Assembly (NCBI GenBank): GCA_030642845.1
Contig: DAOWMZ010000179.1
Coordinates: forward strand, 1-5,222
Origin: Candidatus Zixiibacteriota bacterium
GTDB taxonomy: Bacteria; Zixibacteria; MSB-5A5; GN15; FEB-12
Direction of reading: 5' to 3'
DNA: 5,222 bases
In this document: piece after piece, positions 1-4,951 of the stretch
Position numbering within the stretch: the first letter of the stretch is position 1
Layout: each line of letters begins with the position of its first letter
Translations under genes and position numbers: made by a program
The notes under the pieces: model-generated
What the model saw: the letters and a program-made list of their open reading frames with translations, nothing else
Databases searched by the model: none
Told to the model about the DNA's origin: nothing

Positions 1-1
1 G

Positions 2-478
2 TTGGCGTTGGATGTTGATGGTGTGCTTACCGATGACGGCATCTTTTTTGGACCAGACGGATTTGAAATGAAAAAGTTTAACATCTCCGATGGCTTATAT
101 ATTGTATTGGCAATGAAGAGTGGTTTGGAAATCGTTATTGTCTCAGGTAGATATTCTGCCGCCACCAATACCCGCATGAAAGATCTTGGTGTGAAGCATG
201 TCCTGCAGGAGATGAAAGAAAAAGTCTCTCAGATCACTCCATTATTAGAAAAACTTAATATCAGCTTTGAAGAGACTGCTTTTGTCGGTAATGAAATTTT
301 GGATATTTCTCTGGCAAAAAAAGTGGGACTCTCGATAGCTGTGGCTGATTCCGCCCCTGAACTTCTCGAAACAGTTGATTATGTTACCAAGGCTAAAGGC
401 GGACAGGGAGCAGTCAGAGAAATATTAGAATGTTACTTCGAAGCTATCGGAGAAGACCCTAAGGGGCTGTTGGTATGA
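2..478 (+). CDS. kdsC: 3-deoxy-D-manno-octulosonate 8-phosphate phosphatase (KdsC), 5'-truncated by the window edge
   Basis: KdsC removes the 8-phosphate from Kdo-8-phosphate to give free Kdo, a cytoplasmic step towards the LPS inner core. It is a small HAD-superfamily phosphatase without a cap domain. Numbering from the first visible codon, motif I is DVDGVLTD at residues 4-11 (nucleophile Asp4, acid/base Asp6). Motif II is the VSGR stretch at 47-50, and the motif III lysine is probably in KEK at 72-74. Motif IV reads GNEILD at 96-101, where the family usually has GDDxxD; only the last Asp is kept. The C-terminal GGQGAVRE at 133-140 is typical of KdsC/YrbI. About ten N-terminal residues are missing: the reading frame is open to the window edge, and the TTG at position 2 is probably an internal Leu codon. 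The stop overlaps the kdsD start by four bases, so the two genes are probably translationally coupled. Confidence 0.9.
   Translation: MALDVDGVLTDDGIFFGPDGFEMKKFNISDGLYIVLAMKSGLEIVIVSGRYSAATNTRMKDLGVKHVLQEMKEKVSQITPLLEKLNISFEETAFVGNEILDISLAKKVGLSIAVADSAPELLETVDYVTKAKGGQGAVREILECYFEAIGEDPKGLLV
461..477 (+). promoter_or_regulatory. Shine-Dalgarno AAGGGG and ATGA overlap for kdsD
   Basis: AAGGGG (461-466) lies 8 nt before the kdsD ATG at 475, inside the 3' end of kdsC. The kdsC stop and kdsD start share the bases ATGA (475-478). This arrangement decides the kdsD start and suggests that ribosomes finishing kdsC re-initiate on kdsD. Confidence 0.65.
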
Positions 479-1440
479 ACGATCATAAAAAACATGCAGC
501 CAAAGTTTTCCGAATTGAAGCGGATGCTATTATTGCCATGGGCCAACGGCTCGACAAACAGTTTGACAAAGCAGTAGAACTGATAAAAAACTGCAAAGGG
601 CGCGTCATTGTTTCAGGAATGGGGAAATCAGGACTCATTGGCAAAAAAATTGCTGCTACTTTTAATTCCACCGGAATCGCCTCTATCTTTTTACATCCTG
701 CCGAAGCAATGCACGGCGATCTTGGTTTGGTTCAAGCTGATGATGTTTTGTTAGCAATTTCAAAATCCGGCCGACTGGGTGAATCGGAACTGCTTGTTAT
801 AACGGCTAAAAGATTGATGACTCCGATTATCGCATTGGTTGGAAACACGACCTCCGATCTGGCAGACCGGGCTGATATTGTACTTGATTGCTCTGTTGAA
901 AAAGAAGCCTGCCCCAATAATCTTGTGCCAACTTCATCATCAACAGCCGCATTGGTCATGGGTGACGCTCTGGCTGTTGCATTATTGAAAGACCGTAACT
1001 TTACTCAGGAAGATTTTGCCCAGCTTCATCCGGGGGGATCAATTGGAATGCGGCTGTTAATGCGAGTCAGAGATCTTCATCATACTGGTAACAATCTTCC
1101 ATTGGTAAAACCGAACACCCCGATGAAAGAGATGCTGCTCGTTATGAACAGCAAACTATTGGGTTGCGCCGTTATGAAAGATGATAGCGACCATTGTACG
1201 GGTATTTTTACCGATGGTGATCTTCGACGGCTTATTGAGAACAATGATAAATTCTACAACTTAACAGCATCAGATACCATGATTAAAAATCCAAAATCAA
1301 TCTCTCAGGATGCTATTCTCGATTCAGCTCTCGCTATGATGGAAAAACATTCAATCACACAACTCCCAACAGTTGACAAGGATAATCGATTGGTAGGAGT
1401 GTTACACTTGCATGATATTCTAAAATCCAAACTGGTCTGA
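475..1440 (+). CDS. kdsD: D-arabinose-5-phosphate isomerase (KdsD), SIS domain plus two CBS domains
   Basis: KdsD converts D-ribulose 5-phosphate to D-arabinose 5-phosphate, the first committed precursor of Kdo, in the cytoplasm. The 321 residues match the usual full length. The N-terminal SIS sugar-isomerase domain covers roughly residues 40-175, with VSGMGKSG (47-53), AEAMHGDLG (77-84), EKEACP (142-147) and the LHPGGSIG block (184-191). Lys51, Glu103, Glu144 and His185 fall at constant spacing to the four residues I remember as the proposed active site of E. coli KdsD (Lys59, Glu111, Glu152, His193). Two CBS repeats follow at about 205-260 (GIFTDGDLRR at 243-252) and 267-321 (ending LVGVLHLHDIL). 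One oddity is that the phosphate-binding loop reads SKSGRLGES where the family usually has S-x-SGE. The gene overlaps kdsC by four bases and sits 2 nt before the acyltransferase, so all three are probably one transcript. Confidence 0.95.
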   Translation: MNDHKKHAAKVFRIEADAIIAMGQRLDKQFDKAVELIKNCKGRVIVSGMGKSGLIGKKIAATFNSTGIASIFLHPAEAMHGDLGLVQADDVLLAISKSGRLGESELLVITAKRLMTPIIALVGNTTSDLADRADIVLDCSVEKEACPNNLVPTSSSTAALVMGDALAVALLKDRNFTQEDFAQLHPGGSIGMRLLMRVRDLHHTGNNLPLVKPNTPMKEMLLVMNSKLLGCAVMKDDSDHCTGIFTDGDLRRLIENNDKFYNLTASDTMIKNPKSISQDAILDSALAMMEKHSITQLPTVDKDNRLVGVLHLHDILKSKLV

Positions 1441-1442
1441 TT

Positions 1443-2351
1443 ATGCGGCTGGGCAAACGGATCAAGCGGAGCACTACTTATTTCCTGATAAAGTTTTTAT
1501 TCTTCTTTATTAATCTTATCCCCCGAAAACTGGCTATTAAAATTGGAGCATCTATTGGCAAGACCTATTGGCGGTTCTCCAAAAAAGATCGAGCCGAGAT
1601 AGAAAAAAATCTGAGCTGGGTTTACAAAGATCAACTTACACCAGAACAAAGAATAGAAATCAGCCGGGACTTTTTTATTAATAGCGGTAAAAATATTATT
1701 GATGTTATTCGATTTAAAAAATATTTCCATACCGAAATTAAACCATTGGTCACAATCGAGGGGGTTGAGCATCTGCACGAAGCTTTCAAAAGAGGCAATG
1801 GAATGATCGGCATGACCGGTCATATCGGTAATTTTGAATTGATGGCGGCTTATATAAGCAATCTCGAATATGACATGGCGGCGATTGCCCGTCAAATGTA
1901 TGACAAGCGGATTGATAAAATTTTGGTTTCTAATCGAACGGCAATGGGATTGACTAATATTTACACTACCGACCCTCCCATTAGAATTATGAAATGGCTG
2001 AAAAAGAATAAAGGGTTGGGAGTTTTAATAGATACTGATTCTCATAGAGTAAAAAGCGAATTTATCGAATGGTTCGGAAAACCGGCATTTACTCCCATTG
2101 GTCAGACAATTTTGGGTATAAAAGCCAAAACTGTCTTTTTACCAATGGCATGTGTTCGGATCGATGATAACCACTATCATATCATAATCAGACCAATTAT
2201 TGACACCCCATTAACAGGGGATATCACTATAGATACCATAGAGATAACTACTGCCTGCGTACGGGAATTGGAGCAAATTATCAACGAATACAAGTCTCAA
2301 TGGATTTGGCTCCATGACCGCTGGCACACCAAACAGGAAAAAACCACTTGA
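1443..2351 (+). CDS. lpxL: Lipid A biosynthesis acyltransferase, LpxL/HtrB family
   Basis: This family transfers a secondary (acyloxyacyl) fatty acid from acyl-ACP onto the lipid A precursor at the inner face of the cytoplasmic membrane, usually after Kdo addition. At 302 residues it is of normal family length. A basic N-terminus (MRLGKRIKRS) is followed by a hydrophobic segment at about 12-27, the expected membrane anchor. The HX4E catalytic signature is His127-Glu132 in TGHIGNFEL. A second conserved block runs from IDTDSH (196-201) through EWFGKPAFTPIG (209-220). The C-terminus has the family-typical QWIWLHDRW (286-294). Which position is acylated (LpxL- or LpxM-like) and which chain is used cannot be read from the sequence. 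The ATG lies 2 nt after the kdsD stop with no strong Shine-Dalgarno, so translation probably depends on coupling. The last codons form the 5' arm of a terminator. Confidence 0.88.
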   Translation: MRLGKRIKRSTTYFLIKFLFFFINLIPRKLAIKIGASIGKTYWRFSKKDRAEIEKNLSWVYKDQLTPEQRIEISRDFFINSGKNIIDVIRFKKYFHTEIKPLVTIEGVEHLHEAFKRGNGMIGMTGHIGNFELMAAYISNLEYDMAAIARQMYDKRIDKILVSNRTAMGLTNIYTTDPPIRIMKWLKKNKGLGVLIDTDSHRVKSEFIEWFGKPAFTPIGQTILGIKAKTVFLPMACVRIDDNHYHIIIRPIIDTPLTGDITIDTIEITTACVRELEQIINEYKSQWIWLHDRWHTKQEKTT

Positions 2352-2368
2352 CATTTTCCTGTTTTTTT
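2331..2368 (+). terminator. Intrinsic terminator after the kdsC-kdsD-lpxL run
   Basis: AAACAGGAAAA (2331-2341) is perfectly complementary to TTTTCCTGTTT (2354-2364). It forms an 11-bp stem with a 12-nt loop, followed by four more T (2365-2368). The stem is AT-rich apart from the central CAGG/CCTG, so it may be only moderately efficient. The 5' arm lies inside the acyltransferase coding sequence and the stop codon is in the loop. The loop end also carries a perfect TTGACA (2348-2353), but I see no good -10 box 16-18 nt downstream of it. Confidence 0.6.
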
Positions 2369-2371
2369 CGT
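2351..2371 (+). repeat. 21-nt direct repeat, copy 1 (overlaps the terminator)
   Basis: This stretch begins ACATTTTCCTG and ends TTCGT. It recurs at 3046-3066 with 20 of 21 identical bases (the 16th base is T here and A there). This copy lies after lpxL and forms the 3' arm and tail of its terminator. Confidence 0.6.
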
Positions 2372-2417
2372 CTTTACGCACCGATATAAGTAGAAATGAT
2401 AGATAGATAAATAGTAA

Positions 2418-2987
2418 ATGATGTTGGATATGAAAAATATATATTGTGTAATAATTTTATTATTGGCTGTTGCTCTTACCGGATGCAACCGGGATGATTT
2501 TAACCGCAGTGATCATGGTGATTCTTTGGGACAAAATGCGCCTGATTCCGAGGTCAGCGGAGCAACGATTCTTCTGTCTGATATGGGCAAAGTAACTTCA
2601 GAAATAATGGCTGACAAAATCATTCAGTACAATGATATTGACTCAACTATGGCTTATGTCCTCACTATTAAAAATTATGACACTCTGGGGCATGTCAATT
2701 CTACGGTTACAGGTGACTCATCTGTTATCAGAGAAAATACAAGGATGTACATAATTTATGGCAATGTTATAGTTGTTACTGAAGACGGCACTAAACTTGA
2801 AACCGACAAACTTCACTGGAATCCCAAGACTGATAAAATACACACTGATTCTTTTGTACGCATCACGACCTCTGATGGAGTCGTAAGCGGCTGGGGGATG
2901 GAAGCCGACCAGAAGATCAAAAGCTACAAGATCCTGCACCAGGTATCAGGTGAGTACGACGATGCAGGCAAATTAGTTGAACCATAA
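2418..2987 (+). CDS. lptC: LPS export protein LptC, lipoprotein form
   Basis: LptC links the LptBFG transporter to the periplasmic LptA bridge and passes LPS across the periplasm. The N-terminus is a lipoprotein signal: a hydrophobic stretch (about residues 8-20), then the lipobox LTGC with Cys23. The mature protein would thus be lipid-anchored, as in Bacteroidota-type LptC and unlike the transmembrane helix of E. coli LptC. The beta-rich OstA/LptC fold is suggested from about residue 48 to 178. It shows the repeated pattern MYIIYGNVIVVTEDG (110-124), TKLETDKLHWNPKTDKI (125-141) and VRITTSDGVVSGWGMEAD (147-164), typical of LptA/LptC strands. ATG codons at 2418, 2421 and 2430 are all possible starts; 2430 gives the tightest signal peptide, and no strong Shine-Dalgarno separates them. 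The upstream terminator suggests separate transcription from lpxL. Neither lptA nor lptB follows. Confidence 0.82.
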   Translation: MMLDMKNIYCVIILLLAVALTGCNRDDFNRSDHGDSLGQNAPDSEVSGATILLSDMGKVTSEIMADKIIQYNDIDSTMAYVLTIKNYDTLGHVNSTVTGDSSVIRENTRMYIIYGNVIVVTEDGTKLETDKLHWNPKTDKIHTDSFVRITTSDGVVSGWGMEADQKIKSYKILHQVSGEYDDAGKLVEP

Positions 2988-3045
2988 TATGATATTTGGG
3001 TATCAAACCATTTAGAAAAGATACTGAATAGATTCCCCTATCGAA

Positions 3046-3066
3046 ACATTTTCCTGTTTTATTCGT
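3046..3066 (+). repeat. 21-nt direct repeat, copy 2 (before the ssrA promoter)
   Basis: This is the second copy of the element at 2351-2371 and differs by one base. Here no complementary AAACAGGAAAA arm lies upstream, so it cannot form the same terminator hairpin. It ends 20 nt before the predicted -35 box of ssrA. The rest of the gap after lptC (2988-3045) holds nothing I can assign. Confidence 0.55.
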
Positions 3067-3086
3067 TAAAATAATACGAGCAGTTG

Positions 3087-3115
3087 TTGAATAAATCTCA
3101 GTAATTGAGTATATT
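3087..3115 (+). promoter_or_regulatory. Predicted sigma70-type promoter of ssrA
   Basis: TTGAAT (3087-3092) and TATATT (3110-3115) are separated by exactly 17 nt and resemble the TTGACA/TATAAT consensus. Transcription would start near 3121-3123, giving a pre-tmRNA leader of about 75 nt before the mature 5' end at 3198, which RNase P would remove. A weaker alternative -10 is TATAAA at 3157-3162, with no good -35. If the organism uses Bacteroidota-type promoters, this match may be less meaningful. Confidence 0.45.
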
Positions 3116-3120
3116 AATAT

Positions 3121-3134
3121 AGAACAAATGTTCT
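3121..3134. promoter_or_regulatory. LexA-box-like palindrome at the ssrA transcription start
   Basis: AGAACAAATGTTCT is a perfect inverted repeat (AGAAC and GTTCT around AAAT). Its core GAAC-AAAT-GTTC fits the Bacillus-type LexA/DinR consensus GAAC-RNRY-GTTY; the outer bases of that consensus (C and C) are not matched. It begins 5 nt after the predicted -10, over the expected start site, where a bound repressor would block initiation. Palindromes of this size can arise by chance in AT-rich DNA, so the identification is tentative. Confidence 0.35.
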
Positions 3135-3140
3135 TTTAAA

Positions 3141-3153
3141 GTGTCTAAGACAC
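3141..3153. repeat. 13-nt palindrome in the ssrA leader
   Basis: GTGTC-TAA-GACAC is a perfect 5-bp inverted repeat with a 3-nt spacer, in the predicted transcribed leader of ssrA. It may be an operator half-pair or a small RNA hairpin. I do not recognise it as a known site. Confidence 0.4.
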
Positions 3154-3162
3154 GCTTATAAA

Positions 3163-3182
3163 GTTCAACACCCTGGTTGAAC
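3163..3182. repeat. 20-nt inverted repeat just before tmRNA
   Basis: GTTCAAC (3163-3169) and GTTGAAC (3176-3182) are perfect 7-bp arms around the 6-nt loop ACCCTG. It ends 15 nt before the mature tmRNA 5' end. In RNA this would be a stable leader hairpin close to the RNase P cleavage site; in DNA it could be a regulator site. It has no T-run behind it, so it is not a terminator. Confidence 0.45.
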
Positions 3183-3197
3183 AGTTTGTCCATTTAT

Positions 3198-3552
3198 GGG
3201 GGTGAACTGGATTCGACGGATTTAGTGAGGGGTTGTTGGCGTGCTGGGGATGTCTGGAGCCTCGTTATCAAACCGGACAAAACAACTAATTGGCGAATCT
3301 AATTACGCCATGGCAGCCTAGAAATAGAGCAGCCCGTTGTACCTGATTCTAAGTCTTCAGGGTTAGGATACAGCGTCGTTAAAGAAGACTCGGTGATTCG
3401 ACGTCTCTAAGAATCACTTAAATTAAGAGACTTGGTCTTTTAAGTAGCCTGTCGGTTGGCAGCTTATGGGGCGAGAAATTATAAATCGACTACGCACGTA
3501 GATGACAGCCTGGCGTTATTTTCGGACGGGGGTTCGATTCCCCCCACCTCCA
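3198..3552 (+). ncRNA. ssrA: Transfer-messenger RNA (tmRNA), one-piece type
   Basis: tmRNA, with SmpB, frees ribosomes stalled on broken messages and tags the unfinished protein for degradation. The 5' end GGGGGTGAACTGGATTCGAC carries the near-universal tmRNA start. Its first seven bases pair with CACCTCC at 3545-3551 as the acceptor stem, with one G-U wobble. The T arm is a perfect 5-bp G/C stem (3528-3532 with 3540-3544) around TTCGATT. Base 3552 (A) is the discriminator; CCA is not encoded, because TTT follows, so it must be added after transcription. The 355-nt length is normal for a one-piece molecule, with the tag frame in the first third and room for the usual pseudoknots after it. No terminator is visible downstream. 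A promoter and three palindromes lie upstream. Confidence 0.97.
3292..3321 (+). other. tmRNA proteolysis-tag reading frame (GESNYAMAA)
   Basis: Reading back in frame from the TAG at 3319-3321 gives GGC GAA TCT AAT TAC GCC ATG GCA GCC, encoding GESNYAMAA. This fits the usual tag pattern of a short peptide ending in Y-A-x-A-A, recognised by ClpXP-type proteases. GGC (3292) is taken as the resume codon because tags of the form GE-x-NYALAA are known from Bacteroidota. A longer in-frame reading upstream (KQLI) is possible, so the exact resume codon is an inference. The stalled protein would gain an alanine from tmRNA before these nine residues. Confidence 0.8.
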
Positions 3553-3576
3553 TTTTAATTTATTACGCTAAATAAT

Positions 3577-4700
3577 ATGCCTGAAAAGAAAAAGCAACAC
3601 TACATCCCTCAATTCTACTTAAGATTATTTTCCAGTGATTCAGGACAGAAGACCATTAATCTGTATAACATACTTTCAAAAAAACTTATAAAGGATGCGA
3701 CAATAAAAAATCAAGCCTACATTGACTATTTTTATGGGAAAGATTTAATATTTGAGAAACTATTAAATGACATCGAAACCAATGCATCTAAGATAGTCTA
3801 TGATATTGTAAACGATAAACATCTACCAAAACACAATTCCGACGAGTGGTATAGAATACTGGCATTTACTTTAATTATGCATTCAAGGACTAAGTTTGCA
3901 TCTGAAGAAATAATAGATATGAAACAAAAAACATCAGATAAAATTAGGGCATTGCATAACGGCGATGATCGTATAAATAAAGAGAATTTTATAAGGGAAG
4001 AGGCAGTGCTATTAAACATGGAAATTAATTTGGGAGCAATAGACATTGCATATGATCTTGTTTGCAAACTTATACTTAATGAAACTGATATCCCTTTTAT
4101 TACCTCTGATCATCCAGTAATTTTTTATAATCAATATATGGAGCAAAAAAATCATTTAGATGCAATACAGGAATAGCCGCTAAAGGTTTGGAAATAATTT
4201 TTCCCTTATCTCCCAAAATACTATTGTTTTATTATGATCCAAATGTATATAAAATAAGTGCAAAAAAGGTATATTTAGTAGATACAAAAAATGAAAGTGA
4301 TATAAATCATTTAAATATGCTACAATATATTAACTGTTCAAATAATCTCTATTTTAACAATTCTATAAGTAGACTTTTAATTGATAAACTTGAATTTGCC
4401 GCTGCGAAATTTCGAACAAAAGGAAAAGCCAATGTCAAAATTTATAATAGAGACCTATCAAGTCAAGAGAGAAAAGACCCTCTTATAGTATTAAGTAAAG
4501 TCGATTACAAATGTAAGCTGTCCCTTGATTTTACAAAAATTCTAAGAAAATCAAAAAGGCATATTATTGATAAGAAGGCCATTTACCTTCGAAATGAAAT
4601 AATATGCCGACACTATTCCAAATTTATCCAATTAGTCGATCAAAGTAAATATCGTCCTATGCAATTTAGGAAGTATTTGGAAGATATTGGCTATTACTAG
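3577..4700 (+). pseudogene. DUF4238-family protein, interrupted by a one-base frameshift
   Basis: The N-terminal part (3577-4176, 199 codons) opens with KKQHYIPQFYLRLFS (residues 4-19), the hallmark of DUF4238, and later has IPFITSDHPVIFYNQYMEQ (172-190), another family block. It then runs out of frame to a TAG at 4174-4176. The other part continues in the next frame with TGIAAKGLEIIFPLSPK, a natural continuation, up to the stop at 4698-4700. One additional A in the run of seven A (4145-4151) would join both parts into a single protein of 374 residues. A TTG at 4188 could formally start the second part, but it has no ribosome-binding site and lies inside the domain. The function of DUF4238 is not known to me. 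The gene is AT-rich (about 30% GC), begins 24 nt after ssrA and has no Shine-Dalgarno. It may be a true pseudogene, a homopolymer sequencing error or a slippage site. Confidence 0.8.
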
Positions 4701-4716
4701 AGTGTCAATGTCTCTA

Positions 4717-4944
4717 TTAGTTAGATGACAGACTTCCCAATACAAACTCACTTACCTCCGATATGCGCCCACGCCACCAAATATTATAATTATCGGGTAT
4801 GGGTTTGCAACTAGAATTATAAAATTTAGCATTTTTCAAATGAATATATGATGGTGGATTTTTTTTAATTGGTTCCTCCTTGTACATACCACCTAGTCTG
4901 TCAAATTCATCCTTAATCAAAGAAGAAACTTCCCCACTCGGCAA
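4717..4944 (-). CDS. Small protein of unknown function with a WWRGR motif
   Basis: I cannot assign a function to this 75-codon ORF. The second half, PPSYIHLKNAKFYN (30-43), CKPIPDNYN (46-54) and IWWRGRISEVSEFVLG (55-70), looks like a folded, conserved domain rather than chance translation: aromatic and Gly/Pro residues are well spaced and there is no low-complexity stretch. There is no signal peptide or membrane segment. The start is uncertain. TTG at 4944 is the only start codon between the upstream in-frame stop (4975-4977) and the ATG at 4887, and AAAGGA lies about 12 nt before it. The ATG at 4887 would give 56 residues and retain the conserved-looking part. It lies 7 nt downstream of the HATPase stop on the same strand, so co-transcription is likely. 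It is about 36% GC, against about 55% for that neighbour. It converges on DUF4238 with a 16-nt gap and no clear terminator. Confidence 0.55.
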   Translation of the reverse strand: MPSGEVSSLIKDEFDRLGGMYKEEPIKKNPPSYIHLKNAKFYNSSCKPIPDNYNIWWRGRISEVSEFVLGSLSSN

Positions 4945-4951
4945 GCGCCCA

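Noticed and set aside
483..959. Minus-strand ORFs opposite kdsD (62 and 75 codons)
   Set aside because: They lie wholly antisense to a clear coding gene, have no recognisable domain and no ribosome-binding site.
1497..1895. Minus-strand ORFs opposite the acyltransferase (132 and 60 codons)
   Set aside because: These are antisense shadows of a well-supported acyltransferase gene, with no protein-like motifs.
2348..2390. Promoter for lptC using the perfect TTGACA at 2348-2353
   Set aside because: No acceptable -10 lies 16-18 nt downstream (TCTTTA), and the better TATAAG at 2385-2390 is 31 nt away. The TTGACA is also in the loop of the terminator.
2990..3029. Terminator after lptC from TGATA/TATCA or GTATC/GATAC pairs
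   Set aside because: Stems are only 5 bp, AT-rich and mutually exclusive, with no T-run after them.
3097..3109. CTCA/TGAG inverted repeat between the ssrA -35 and -10 boxes
   Set aside because: The arms are only four bases long and expected by chance; not counted with the three stronger palindromes.
4188..4700. Separate 170-codon gene starting at TTG 4188
   Set aside because: It has no ribosome-binding site, begins inside a DUF4238-like domain, and in-frame codons upstream of the TTG read TGIAAKG, which continues the preceding gene. It is the second half of a frameshifted gene.
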